The notes under the pieces were generated by a model, which did not search any database, was not told where the DNA came from, and was given only the letters and a program-made list of their open reading frames with translations. Below are positions 17,564-27,074 of a stretch of DNA of 64,000 bases, in pieces. This DNA comes from Planctomycetota bacterium. GTDB lineage: Bacteria; Planctomycetota; Uabimicrobiia; Uabimicrobiales; Uabimicrobiaceae. Positions within the stretch are counted from its first letter, which is position 1; each line of letters starts with the position of its first letter. A program made the translations under genes and the position numbers. The stretch is taken from positions 1-64,000 of the forward strand of contig JAJDCR010000092.1 of assembly GCA_029260735.1 (NCBI GenBank), in the 5' to 3' direction.

Positions 17564-18889
17564 GTGAAAAAAGGACATATTGTTGCGGTTATAGGAGGAG
17601 CCTGTGCCGGTTCCGAAGCAGCATTTCAGTTAGCATCCCAAGACATCGAAGTTGTTATTTTTGAACAAAACGATCTTCCCTATGGAAAAATTGAAGACGG
17701 TCTTCCTCGCTGGCATGGAAAACTACAAGACAAAGAAAAGAAGAAAATAGATGAAAAATTAACTCTACCGGGAGTTCATTTTGTCCCTCATGCAAAAATA
17801 GGGGAAAATGTTACTGTAAATGAACTTTTTGAGCAAGGTTTTTCAGCAGTAATATTAGCCAACGGTGCCTGGCGAGACCGTCCTCTTGTGGCAACAGGAG
17901 TCGATGAGGTTAAAGACCTTTCTTTTTGCTACCAAAATCCTTTTATTTATTGGTTTAACCACTACCACGAAAAAAGCTATGAAGGCTCTACTTATCCCGT
18001 TACAGAAGGAGCTGTTATTGTTGGTGGTGGGCTAGCCTCTATTGATGTGGTGAAGGTTTGTCAGCTAGAAGTGGCTTGCCAACGTCTGAAAGAGATGGGA
18101 GTAGAAGTCGATCCCGTCACTTTAGAACACCGCGGAATTCCTCGGTTTATGGAAGAGAATAACCTTGCTTTAGAAGATTTAAAAATGAAGCCGGCAAAGT
18201 TGTTTTATCGTAAACGAGTGAGTGATATGCCTGTGGCTTCTCCTCCCGACAACTGTACCCCCGAAAGAATGCAGAAAGTCTACCAGGTTCGGGAAAAATT
18301 AGTCAACAACGCCATTAAAAAATACCTATTCGAAGTGGAACCTCACTGTGTTATCAAAGAAATTCATAGCGAAAATGGCTCTGTTACAGGAGTAACCTTC
18401 CAAAAAACTCGCTACGAAGAGGGCAAACTGGTGACGACAGATGAAGAAATTCATGTGCCAACTTCCTTTGTTGTTAGCTCTATAGGAAGCATTCCTGAGC
18501 CGATTGAAGGAATTAGTATGGACGGAGAAGTCTATCGAATTAGCGATACAACAACGGGCCGTGTTTTAGATCACGAATCTATGTATGGCGTAGGGAATGC
18601 CGTTACGGGTAAAGGAAATATCCAAGTGTCCTACCGTCATTCTAAATACATGTCCAGTTTTGTTGCGGGAAGCCTAAATGCAACGGAACCAGATTATGAA
18701 AGCCTTTTTAAAGGGCAAGAAGAAGCTGTCCAGAACAATATGCAAGAAATTTTTCAGCATCTATCTGAGTGCTCTGTCCCCAGTGATGAAGTTCGAAGCC
18801 GCCTTACTTCCTGGATTAAAGCCCAACAAGGTAAACAAGATTATCAAGATTATTTAACTTGGCGAGATCAAATATTATCGGCTCGTTAG
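17564..18889 (+). CDS. FAD-dependent pyridine nucleotide oxidoreductase (FprA/adrenodoxin reductase-like)
   Basis: Encodes 441 residues from GTG 17564. The start is fixed by a near-perfect TAAGGAGGA at 17551-17559, which excludes an in-frame TTG upstream. The N terminus has the FAD-binding VAVIGGACAGSEAA; a second dinucleotide-binding VIVGGGLASIDV (~155-166) should bind NAD(P)H. SSIGSIPEPIEG and GVGNAVTGKGN near the end fit the family. It probably passes electrons between NADPH and a ferredoxin. No partner gene is adjacent. Confidence 0.8.
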   Translation: MKKGHIVAVIGGACAGSEAAFQLASQDIEVVIFEQNDLPYGKIEDGLPRWHGKLQDKEKKKIDEKLTLPGVHFVPHAKIGENVTVNELFEQGFSAVILANGAWRDRPLVATGVDEVKDLSFCYQNPFIYWFNHYHEKSYEGSTYPVTEGAVIVGGGLASIDVVKVCQLEVACQRLKEMGVEVDPVTLEHRGIPRFMEENNLALEDLKMKPAKLFYRKRVSDMPVASPPDNCTPERMQKVYQVREKLVNNAIKKYLFEVEPHCVIKEIHSENGSVTGVTFQKTRYEEGKLVTTDEEIHVPTSFVVSSIGSIPEPIEGISMDGEVYRISDTTTGRVLDHESMYGVGNAVTGKGNIQVSYRHSKYMSSFVAGSLNATEPDYESLFKGQEEAVQNNMQEIFQHLSECSVPSDEVRSRLTSWIKAQQGKQDYQDYLTWRDQILSAR

Positions 18890-19057
18890 GTTTTCTTATT
18901 TGTCAAATAGATAGCGAGTTTTTTTGTTGCAAAAAACATAAAAATCGTCATAATAACCGTAGAAAAAGGTAACAGGAAGACAATCTCCCTTGAGCTTTGT
19001 CCTCCAAAAAAACGAAACGATAACACTGCTAAGTAATATTAATTTGGGAGAAAAATT

Positions 19058-19666
19058 ATGGGTTTTGAACTACCCCAATTGCCTTATGACTACAATGCCT
19101 TAGAGCCTCATATTGATGCTCGTACTATGGAAATTCATCATGGTAAACACCATGCAGGATACACCACAAAACTGAACACTGCTTTAGATGCGGAGGGAGT
19201 CGTTGTTACTGATATAAACATGCTTATGTCAGACTTAAATGGCGTTCCTGATTCCATTCGAGGCGCTGTTCGCAATAACGGTGGTGGCTATGTAAATCAC
19301 TGTCTTTTCTGGGAAATAATGGCTCCTAATGCCGGTGGTGAACCTACAGGTTCTTTAGCCAACGATATTAACGCTACTTTTGGTAACTTTGCCAATTTTA
19401 AACAAAAGTTTTCAGACGCGGCTGCTACTCGTTTTGGTAGCGGTTGGGCCTGGTTAGTGGTAAAAAACGGTAAACTACATGTTACCAGTACCGCCAATCA
19501 AGACTCCCCGCTAAGCGAAGGAGAAATTCCTATTTTAGGTCTAGATGTTTGGGAACATGCTTACTATTTGAATTATCAAAATAAACGCCCTGACTATGTA
19601 AGTGCTTGGTGGAATGTGGTTAACTGGAATGTTGTTGCGGACAAATACGCCGCTGCCATAAGCTAA
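19058..19666 (+). CDS. sodA: Superoxide dismutase, Mn type
   Basis: Encodes 202 residues, the usual SOD length. Metal ligands are in the expected motifs: His in EIHHGKHH, His in GGGYVNHCLFW, and Asp/His in DVWEHAYYLNY. The Gly-Gly context before NHCLFW and the NQDSPL motif favour manganese over iron, though a cambialistic enzyme is possible. It lacks a signal peptide, so it acts in the cytoplasm. GGGAGAAAAATT precedes the ATG. It stands as a single gene with its own terminator. Confidence 0.96.
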   Translation: MGFELPQLPYDYNALEPHIDARTMEIHHGKHHAGYTTKLNTALDAEGVVVTDINMLMSDLNGVPDSIRGAVRNNGGGYVNHCLFWEIMAPNAGGEPTGSLANDINATFGNFANFKQKFSDAAATRFGSGWAWLVVKNGKLHVTSTANQDSPLSEGEIPILGLDVWEHAYYLNYQNKRPDYVSAWWNVVNWNVVADKYAAAIS

Positions 19667-19729
19667 ATAATGTAAGCAAAGATTTATCCTTAAAATAACT
19701 TATAGGATAAGCTTGAGATCAAATAAAAC

Positions 19730-19775
19730 AAAGGTCGACCGTAACTTGGTCGGCCTTTCTTTTTTTATTTTTTTA
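19730..19775 (+). terminator. Rho-independent terminator of sodA
   Basis: An 11-bp stem with one G-T type mismatch (19730-19740 with 19748-19758) and a 7-base loop is followed by CTTTTTTTATTTTTTT. This is a classic intrinsic terminator. A weaker AGGATAA hairpin (19684-19710) lies upstream. Confidence 0.9.
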
Positions 19776-19785
19776 AGGAATTACC

Positions 19786-21318
19786 ATGAGTCAAGACGTT
19801 CAGGCAATACTAAAGAACTTAGGAATTGAAAATAAAAATTATGGTGCTTTTGATGGAGAATGGTTTGGGTCGGGAGAAACTATCTCTGTCACTTCTCCCA
19901 TTGATGGAAAAGTAATCGCCGAAGTTGTTCAAGCAACAGAAGCTGACTACGAACGAGTTTTAGAAAAATCTCAAGCTGCTTTTCAAGATTGGCGTATGAT
20001 GCCAGCTCCTCAAAGAGGAGAAATTATTCGGCAATTTGGAATGGAGTTTCGTCGTCATAAAGATGACCTTGGTGCCCTTGTTACCTTAGAGATGGGAAAA
20101 ATATTGGAAGAGGGCAAAGGAGAAGTTCAAGAGATGATCGACATCTTCGACTTCGCCGTTGGTTTATCGCGTCAGCTCTATGGTAAAACAATGCACAGCG
20201 AACGACCCCTTCATCGTATGTATGAGCAATGGCACCCTTTGGGAGTAGTGGGAATTATTAGTGCCTTCAATTTTCCTGTGGCCGTTTGGTCATGGAACTC
20301 CGCGATTGCTGCGGTTTGTGGTAATACCATGATTTGGAAGCCATCTCTGAAAACACCTCTCACAGCAATCGCTTGCCAAAAAATCGCTCACCGAGTACTC
20401 CAAGAAAATAACTTACCCTCCGCCATTATGGGTATGATTCTTGGCCCTGATGCCCAAATCGGAGAAAAGCTCATTGCTGATCCTCGAATTCCTCTCATCA
20501 GTGCAACAGGAAGCACTCGTATGGGAAAAAGAGTGGCTGCTGTTGTCGGAGCTCGCTTAGGCAAAAGCCTTCTTGAACTAGGGGGAAACAACGCTATCAT
20601 TGTCTCTGACAAAGCAGACTTAGATATGTCTATTCGAGCTATTCTCTTTGGAGCCGTAGGAACTGCTGGACAACGATGTACAAGCACTCGAAGAGTGATT
20701 GCTCACGAAAGTGTTTACGAAACTCTCAAAGCCCGCCTTGTCGAAACTTACGCTCAAGTTAAAATTGGCAATCCTCTGGAAGCAGGAACCCTGATGGGAC
20801 CCCTAATAGACAAGGATGCCGTTGACAATATGCAAAGCTCTATCGCTAAAGTAGCAGAGCAAGGTGGTAAGGTAATTTGTGGCGGTGAACCTCTATCAGG
20901 CGAAGAATATCCGGGAGGAAACTACGTTCGTCCTTGTATCGCTGAAGTGGAAAATCACTACAATGTCGTTCAAGAAGAAACCTTTGCTCCTATTCTTTAC
21001 TTAATGAAATACTCTTCTCTAGAAGAAGCAATGGGCTACCACAACAACGTTCCCCAAGGGCTTTCCTCTGCTATTTTTACCAAAGATATGCAAGAAGCGG
21101 AAAATTTCCTCAGCCACCGTGGGAGCGACTGTGGTATTGCTAATGTAAACATTGGAACTTCGGGAGCAGAAATTGGAGGAGCTTTTGGAGGAGAAAAAGA
21201 CACAGGAGGAGGTCGTGAAGCTGGTTCTGACGCTTGGCAAGCTTATATGAGACGGCAAACCAATACCATTAATTGGTCTCCTGAACTACCCTTAGCTCAG
21301 GGAATTACATTTGGCTAG
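19786..21318 (+). CDS. ALDH7-like aldehyde dehydrogenase (aminoadipate-semialdehyde dehydrogenase type)
   Basis: Encodes 510 residues. It contains SAFNFPVAVW, the NAD-binding WKPSLKTPL, ELGGNNAII with the general-base Glu, and the catalytic Cys in GQRCTSTRR. The whole layout (FGGEKDTGGGREAGSDAWQAYMRR at the end is close to family 7 enzymes) points to alpha-aminoadipic semialdehyde / piperideine-6-carboxylate dehydrogenase, in lysine degradation. No other lysine-catabolic gene is adjacent, so substrate specificity is inferred only. AAGGAA precedes the ATG. Confidence 0.88.
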   Translation: MSQDVQAILKNLGIENKNYGAFDGEWFGSGETISVTSPIDGKVIAEVVQATEADYERVLEKSQAAFQDWRMMPAPQRGEIIRQFGMEFRRHKDDLGALVTLEMGKILEEGKGEVQEMIDIFDFAVGLSRQLYGKTMHSERPLHRMYEQWHPLGVVGIISAFNFPVAVWSWNSAIAAVCGNTMIWKPSLKTPLTAIACQKIAHRVLQENNLPSAIMGMILGPDAQIGEKLIADPRIPLISATGSTRMGKRVAAVVGARLGKSLLELGGNNAIIVSDKADLDMSIRAILFGAVGTAGQRCTSTRRVIAHESVYETLKARLVETYAQVKIGNPLEAGTLMGPLIDKDAVDNMQSSIAKVAEQGGKVICGGEPLSGEEYPGGNYVRPCIAEVENHYNVVQEETFAPILYLMKYSSLEEAMGYHNNVPQGLSSAIFTKDMQEAENFLSHRGSDCGIANVNIGTSGAEIGGAFGGEKDTGGGREAGSDAWQAYMRRQTNTINWSPELPLAQGITFG

Positions 21319-21340
21319 AGCTTAGTCATTTCTACTCCTA

Positions 21341-21405
21341 TAATACGTTTATTGGGAGCTTTGGTCCCCGCTTCGCGAGAACCAAAGCTCCCAATAAACG
21401 TATTA
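21341..21405. terminator. Perfect 25-bp inverted repeat between convergent genes
   Basis: The arms 21341-21365 and 21381-21405 are perfectly complementary around a 15-base GC-rich spacer. The hairpin lies 22 bases past the ALDH stop and 84 bases before the convergent histidine kinase stop. It is likely a bidirectional terminator, although its perfection is unusual and it could be a small mobile repeat. Confidence 0.65.
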
Positions 21406-21488
21406 CCTCAAAATTTCACCAGCCCATTCTTCTGTTATGTTTCATGTTTTTGATTTTGATTTAGTCATTTAAATCAATAAATCTATTC

Positions 21489-24128
21489 TCATGGCCGACA
21501 AAGAGCAGAGCTGATAATTTTAGCAATCTCATCTCTTCGAAATGGTTTTTGTATAAAATTAACAACTCCCTTGTCTTTAAGATCTTTTATAGCGATGTCT
21601 TTAGGATAGCCTGATAGAATTATGACTTTCACATCTGGGTTGATCTTTTTGAGCTTTTGAAAGCATTCTTTTCCGTTCATATTGGGCATAATTAAATCGA
21701 GCAGAACCAGATCAATTTCAGAGTAATTTTCCTGGTAAACACCAAGGGCCATAACACCATCTTCCACTGCAATAACTTCATAGCCTAGTTCGCCAATTAG
21801 CTTTTCCAATGATACTCGAACTACTTTTTCATCATCGATAACAAGAATCTTTCCTGAGCCTGACGGAGAGTACTGTTCTTCATTTTTTTCTATCTTTTTA
21901 TCGAATGTTATCGGTAGTAATATTTCGAATTCTGTCCCTTTATTGACTTCACTTCTCACATGAATGGTTCCTCTGTGCCGGTTTATAGAACCAAAAACAG
22001 CGGATAATCCAAGCCCTGTGCCTTTACCTGGTTCTTTTGTCGTATAAAATGGTTCAAATATACGAGAAAGAACTTTCTCGCTCATGCCAGTCCCTGTATC
22101 TTTGAATATTAGCTTAATGAACTCACCTGGTGCAATATCAAACAGACTTTCCCTACTGTCACTTTCACTCAATACAGTATTCGAAGTTCCTATGAAAATA
22201 TCTCCTTTGCCATCAATCGCGTCGCGGGCATTGATACCCAAGTTAAGAAGAACACTTTTAAGTTGCCCCATATCAGCATAAACCATGGTTTGTGTTGCTC
22301 TAAGCTCCATATGGATTTTTATTTGTTTATCAATACTTCGAGAAAGCATGGCAACAGATTGTTCCACCACTTCATGAAAATCTACTACCGATAAATGAAG
22401 AGTTCCTTTTCGGGAGAATGTTAAAAGCTGACTAGTCAAGTCTGCTGCGCGCAAAGACGTATTTATAATTATATTACATAACTCAAATTTATCAGAGTCT
22501 TCTGCCAACTCTAGTGCTAGCATTTCTGCAGAAGCAAGAATTCCTACCAACATATTATTAAAATCGTGAGCAACACCACCAGCAAGCTGTCCAATTGCCT
22601 CTATTTTTTGCGATTGAATAAGTTGCTCTTGAAGTTCATACTCATCTGTGACATCTCGGAAAACCAAAACTATCCCAATAATCTCACCATTCTTATTTTT
22701 TATAGGTGCACCAGAATCTGCAATTTGTCGCTCAGAACGATCTTTTGATATGAGAACAGTGTGATTGGCAAGACCAACAATAAGGCCATTAGTCATTACT
22801 TTAGAGAAAGGATTGTCTGCTTTGTTTCTGCTGTGAGTATCGATAATCTCGAAGACTGTTTCCAGGTCTTGCCCTTGAGCTTCCACTGCAGACCACCCTG
22901 TTAGATTTTCGGCCACAGGATTCATCTTAGTAATTTTCCCCTCAGCATCGGTCGCAATCACTGCATCTCCAATAGAGTTAAGAGTGATACTCAGGTTTTC
23001 TTCATTTTCGCGCAAACGCTCTTCTGCTTGCTTACGTTTTTGAATGTTGCGTAGTAAAAATACATTAAGGATGGAGAGGAAAAAAATCAAAATAAATACA
23101 GGTATAATTTTGTCTTTGTGCTGCTGGTAAATAGATGTGGGAAAATTTAGAATACTGGTTTGGGAAGGAATACGATAAGTAGGTATATTAAATTTTGTAA
23201 TATAGTTCCAATCGACGACTAGCCGATTTGGACTTTCACTTAAAACGGGGATATTTTTAGGAGATTCACCTTTCAAAATTCTCAGGGCCATTTTAGCGGC
23301 GGCTTTACCTTGATCTGAATGATGAACGACCTTTCCTCCTAAAGCTCCGTTGCCTGGGCCATGTTTCCAGAGATGATAAATTGGAATTTCTGCATTACTA
23401 TTGAGCCAGCTAATAACCTCTTCCATTGTTTTAAAGGAACCATTTTTATCTTTGTAAGCAGACAACAACAAAATGGTATCATTCGGATACTTTAAGGAAT
23501 TCAAGATAGGTTGAAACTCTGCAAAGGTGTAGTTCTTCAAGCTGTAATCAACAAGCTCTATCCCTTCGTAATTCTCAATAGCTTTACGATAGCTTTTCAG
23601 GTTTGCTTCTCCTGATTTACTATTTTCCGCCAAGGTAATAATTCGTTTTGTTGCAGGTTGCAACTGGCGTGCTAAGTCAATAGTTTCTCTAACAGAGATG
23701 GCTTCAATAACTCCTGTAATCAAAGGAACTTTATTCATCGATAAGGCAAAATCTCGGTTGTTTACCCCTGAAAAAACGACAGGTTTATTGGCAAAGAGTT
23801 CATCGTAGTTATCGACAATAAATTGAAGGGCATTATCATCAGAAGAAAGAATAATATCGTACGGTTTCAAACGCGAAAGTTTATAGCTTAAGCTTTGTTT
23901 AAAGATTTGTAGATTTTTTTGGTCAAAAAAACGTTTACTATCCATAAACTCCACATCAAGCAAAATTTTCTCTGGAGCAAAGATTTCTTTCACTCCATTG
24001 ACAACATCGTACGATGTAGAAAATTCAGGATGATAAGAGAGAATAAGTAAAGCGCGTTTTTGAGGTTCTGCATAGATGTACAGATTTAGAAAGATTAGAA
24101 ACAGTGCCATAAACTTAGACCAGGTCAT
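21489..24128 (-). CDS. Hybrid sensor histidine kinase with ABC-substrate-binding-like sensor
   Basis: Encodes 879 residues. A signal-like helix (1-20) precedes an extracytoplasmic domain (~25-330) that resembles the periplasmic binding proteins of the ABC_sub_bind type (LLILSYHPEF, VFSGVNNRD, HHSDQGKAAAKMALRIL). A membrane helix lies near 338-358. Then come PAS (~375-495), HisKA with the phospho-acceptor His in GGVAHDFNNML, HATPase with GTGLGLS, and a C-terminal receiver with Asp in LVLLDLIMPNMNG. It presumably senses a small ligand outside the cell. No partner response regulator or HPt gene is adjacent. Confidence 0.93.
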   Translation of the reverse strand: MTWSKFMALFLIFLNLYIYAEPQKRALLILSYHPEFSTSYDVVNGVKEIFAPEKILLDVEFMDSKRFFDQKNLQIFKQSLSYKLSRLKPYDIILSSDDNALQFIVDNYDELFANKPVVFSGVNNRDFALSMNKVPLITGVIEAISVRETIDLARQLQPATKRIITLAENSKSGEANLKSYRKAIENYEGIELVDYSLKNYTFAEFQPILNSLKYPNDTILLLSAYKDKNGSFKTMEEVISWLNSNAEIPIYHLWKHGPGNGALGGKVVHHSDQGKAAAKMALRILKGESPKNIPVLSESPNRLVVDWNYITKFNIPTYRIPSQTSILNFPTSIYQQHKDKIIPVFILIFFLSILNVFLLRNIQKRKQAEERLRENEENLSITLNSIGDAVIATDAEGKITKMNPVAENLTGWSAVEAQGQDLETVFEIIDTHSRNKADNPFSKVMTNGLIVGLANHTVLISKDRSERQIADSGAPIKNKNGEIIGIVLVFRDVTDEYELQEQLIQSQKIEAIGQLAGGVAHDFNNMLVGILASAEMLALELAEDSDKFELCNIIINTSLRAADLTSQLLTFSRKGTLHLSVVDFHEVVEQSVAMLSRSIDKQIKIHMELRATQTMVYADMGQLKSVLLNLGINARDAIDGKGDIFIGTSNTVLSESDSRESLFDIAPGEFIKLIFKDTGTGMSEKVLSRIFEPFYTTKEPGKGTGLGLSAVFGSINRHRGTIHVRSEVNKGTEFEILLPITFDKKIEKNEEQYSPSGSGKILVIDDEKVVRVSLEKLIGELGYEVIAVEDGVMALGVYQENYSEIDLVLLDLIMPNMNGKECFQKLKKINPDVKVIILSGYPKDIAIKDLKDKGVVNFIQKPFRRDEIAKIISSALCRP

Positions 24129-24228
24129 TTTAGCGCCACCTCATCTCTTTGAAATTTTGTGATAAACTCTAAGCAGATAGTATTATACAAGTTTTTTAGC
24201 TCAGAGGAAACTTATCTTCTTTTTTCCT

Positions 24229-24738
24229 TTAAAGAGCTTTTTCACAACCCAACTGAGAGAGAAATTTCTCAAAGAGGTTTGCAACAACTTCGATCGAGCT
24301 ATTCAGCCGATGATCCCCATCAATCAAGTGCAAAGTACAGTTTGCTTTTTGAGCAAATCTAATCGAATTTTCAAAAGGAATAACATCATCTGACCAGCCA
24401 TGAACAAGCTCAATATTTTGATGATTTAAGCAGTAGGTTTGCCTTTTATAGCTGGGAATATATAAAGCAGGGGCCATTAAAAAAACTCCTTTGGTATGGA
24501 GATATTCAGATGCAACTAAAGAAACATAAGCTCCCATACTCGATCCCACAAGCAGAAAACTATCTTTTTCTTGCCTGAGTATGCCAAGTAAACGCTCTAC
24601 TCTGAGATCAGGATCTAAAATGTCTGTATAGTCAACACTATCAACATCGCAGCCACGCTCCTTTGCAATAAAAGCTAAACGTTTTATTTTAGAGCCACGA
24701 GGACCACTTTCTTTGCCATGGGAAAAATAGATTTTCAT
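24229..24738 (-). CDS. YqiA/YcfP-like alpha/beta hydrolase
   Basis: Encodes 169 residues from the ATG at 24738 (MKIYFSHGKESG). An upstream in-frame ATG at 24813 would add a hydrophobic 25-residue extension of doubtful value. The catalytic triad is visible: Ser in VGSSMGAY, Asp in HGWSDDVIPF and His in DGDHRL. Small esterases of this group have broad or unknown substrates. It is read leftward from a gap that also holds the promoter of the rightward TrmO-like gene. Confidence 0.8.
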   Translation of the reverse strand: MKIYFSHGKESGPRGSKIKRLAFIAKERGCDVDSVDYTDILDPDLRVERLLGILRQEKDSFLLVGSSMGAYVSLVASEYLHTKGVFLMAPALYIPSYKRQTYCLNHQNIELVHGWSDDVIPFENSIRFAQKANCTLHLIDGDHRLNSSIEVVANLFEKFLSQLGCEKAL

Positions 24739-24921
24739 TTTTTTGCGGGTAGCTCCAAAAAAATAGAGATAAAATAAACATAACAAACCCCTAAATAGCA
24801 AAAAATGAGACACCTTTTTCCTATCATAAAGTATAAAAGTTTCCTCTGTGATTTACAACCTACAAATGAAATCAGCATTAGACAATACCTTTGTTCTCCC
24901 TTTAAATCTAAAAGTCATAAC

Positions 24922-24949
24922 TTGACAATAAATAAGCTTTTGCTAAACT
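24922..24949 (+). promoter_or_regulatory. Sigma70-type promoter of the TrmO-like gene
   Basis: TTGACA at 24922-24927 and TAAACT at 24944-24949 are separated by 16 bases. The site lies about 75 bases upstream of the ATG at 25023. Confidence 0.6.
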
Positions 24950-25022
24950 AGAAAGATAGCCGTAAGTCTAAAGATACAACCCCCTCAAATAAAAATCATG
25001 CCTCTCAAAAGGAAAAATATTT

Positions 25023-25502
25023 ATGAGCTCAAAGAGCAAAAAAGAAATAACAATGCAGCCTATTGGCTGGATTGAATCTGAAAGAAAAAGTATAGAAGAT
25101 GATAACTGGGGAAATGTTATATCAACCATTAAGTTGGATTCTCTTTTTTTAGCAGAAGATGCGACAAAAGGCTTAGAAGAGTTTTCCCATTTAGTTGTTG
25201 TTTTTTATATGCATAAAGTTTCAGAAGAAAAAATTCAAACAGGAGCTAGGCATCCTCGAAACCAAAAGGATTGGCCAAAGGTAGGTATTTTTGCCCAGAG
25301 AGCAAAGGGGAGACCCAATAGAATAGGAGTCTCGACTTGTCCGATCATAAAGGTAGATGGACTAAACATTACTGTCCAAGGTTTGGATGCCATAGATCAA
25401 ACTCCTGTCTTAGATCTCAAGCCATACTTTACTGAATTTTCTCCCAAAGAAAAAAATAAGCAACCTCTTTGGAGCTCAGAATTAATGAAAAATTACTTCT
25501 AA
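25023..25502 (+). CDS. TrmO/TsaA-like tRNA methyltransferase
   Basis: Encodes 159 residues. IGWIESE near the start, LEEFSHLVVVFYMHK, RHPRN, VGIFAQRAKGRPNRIGVS and LDLKPYF are the signature blocks of the UPF0066/TsaA family. The characterised member TrmO methylates N6-threonylcarbamoyladenosine at tRNA position 37 with S-adenosylmethionine. Here the family match is clear but the substrate is inferred. AAAGGAAAAAT lies upstream of the ATG. A WD-like protein gene follows 60 bases later. Confidence 0.82.
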   Translation: MSSKSKKEITMQPIGWIESERKSIEDDNWGNVISTIKLDSLFLAEDATKGLEEFSHLVVVFYMHKVSEEKIQTGARHPRNQKDWPKVGIFAQRAKGRPNRIGVSTCPIIKVDGLNITVQGLDAIDQTPVLDLKPYFTEFSPKEKNKQPLWSSELMKNYF

Positions 25503-25562
25503 AAGAACAGAGGATTCACTTTTAGTAGATAGAACCCCACAATAATTTTTAAGGAGATTACC

Positions 25563-27074
25563 ATGCCAGCCAAAAAACCTTCTTCTCCAAAGACAAAAAA
25601 AAAGACTTCGAGTAAATCAACAAACACTAAGAAAAGTTTAGTTCAATTGAATTGGAAAGCGCCAGATGAATTCAATGATTTGATCTATAGTCGCGATGGT
25701 AATGTTCTTTTTTCTTGTGGCCAAAAAAAAACTAGAGGGTGGGACAAAGAAGGAAAGGAAATTTCTTGCATCACTTCTCGTTCTCATCAGTTTGAAGTTT
25801 CCATTTCTTACGATAATGAGCTCCTCACTAGAGGATCAAACAATCTCACTATTTGGAGTATCTCTTCGGGTAAAAAAGTTCCCCTGATCACTCCTGTTAA
25901 AAAAGTGGACGATGTCTTTTTTTCTCCTACAGCTCCTCTCCTTGCCCTTACAACCGAAAAATTTCTCATCCTTTGGGACTATGAAAAAGATAAGGTTCTA
26001 TGGAAAAAGAAAGGATGGTGGCACACCGTTAGTTTTTCAGGAAACGGTAAACAGATAGCTATTTATGGAGAAGAAACAGAAGAAACAGAAGAAATAGAAG
26101 TCATTGATACTTTAACAGGTAAAGTATCAATGACAGTAGGAGGAGCACACAATTTTGTCCAGTTTTTCCCGAATAAAGATGCTTTATTGTTTTTGAGGGA
26201 AAGAGGGGTTCAAATTTTTGATCTCAAAGATGGAAAAAAAAGTGGACTAAAGCTAACTCCCAATTTATTCCACGGAATTTTTTTTTCAAATGCAACTTTG
26301 TCTAGCGATGGAAAAACTTTGGCCACCTGGGGAACAGATCTATCAGAAGGTACCCCCTCTTCCCAGAGCCATATTGCTGCTTTTTGGGACTTAGAAAGTT
26401 GCTCTCTTCTAGATGAGTTTAGAGGAAAAAACCCTATAGATACATTAGTTTTTCAGCCGGGAGAATTAAAAGTAGCTCTGGGAACATCCAAATATGAAAT
26501 TTATATTTTGGAATTACCTAAATCTAAGGCTGAAGCAGAAGTAAAAACAAAAGCAAAAAAAGCTTCTCTCTCTCCCCAAGTAAAAGAGTATGTTGATAAA
26601 CTGGAAAGTTGCGGATGGTTTAAAGAAATGAGCAAAGAAGCGAAAGAGCAGATTACCGAAGATATATCAGCTGTACCAAGGGGAAAAGAACTTTCTCTGG
26701 CATTAGAAGTGCAAGGGCTAGAAGATTATGAATGCATCTATGATGAAGGAGAGTATACCTCTATCTTAGAGAGTTTTGCGGAAAAAACCTATGGAGTGCT
26801 CTCCCCTCAAAACATAGAAGAAAACTGGGACGAAGACAACTACTCCATCTCTTTTTCTTTTGAAAACCATGGAAAAACCTATCGAATGGATTTTGAAATA
26901 AGCGATTGGGTCGATGAAGACTTTATCAATTTTCTCAATAAAGCTTGTCGTAATGTGAACAAATCTTTATGTTTTATCGAAGGTGTTGATTGTGGGCAAG
27001 GGTGTACTTACTTTTTTACTTCGCGCGCAGCCCATAAGAAGGCTGTTAAAGCAAAACTCATTCCTAAGTGCTAA
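25563..27074 (+). CDS. WD40-like propeller protein with unknown C-terminal domain
   Basis: Encodes 503 residues. The first ~25 are Lys/Ser/Thr-rich, like the tail of the ATP-grasp-like protein at 12007. Residues ~30-320 show irregular 40-residue units of propeller type (SRDGNVLFSCG, LALTTEKFLILWDYE, LSSDGKTLATWG). The C-terminal ~160 residues are an acidic alpha/beta region with four Cys residues, which I do not recognise. No signal peptide is present, so it should be cytoplasmic. AAGGAG precedes the ATG. Confidence 0.65.
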   Translation: MPAKKPSSPKTKKKTSSKSTNTKKSLVQLNWKAPDEFNDLIYSRDGNVLFSCGQKKTRGWDKEGKEISCITSRSHQFEVSISYDNELLTRGSNNLTIWSISSGKKVPLITPVKKVDDVFFSPTAPLLALTTEKFLILWDYEKDKVLWKKKGWWHTVSFSGNGKQIAIYGEETEETEEIEVIDTLTGKVSMTVGGAHNFVQFFPNKDALLFLRERGVQIFDLKDGKKSGLKLTPNLFHGIFFSNATLSSDGKTLATWGTDLSEGTPSSQSHIAAFWDLESCSLLDEFRGKNPIDTLVFQPGELKVALGTSKYEIYILELPKSKAEAEVKTKAKKASLSPQVKEYVDKLESCGWFKEMSKEAKEQITEDISAVPRGKELSLALEVQGLEDYECIYDEGEYTSILESFAEKTYGVLSPQNIEENWDEDNYSISFSFENHGKTYRMDFEISDWVDEDFINFLNKACRNVNKSLCFIEGVDCGQGCTYFFTSRAAHKKAVKAKLIPKC

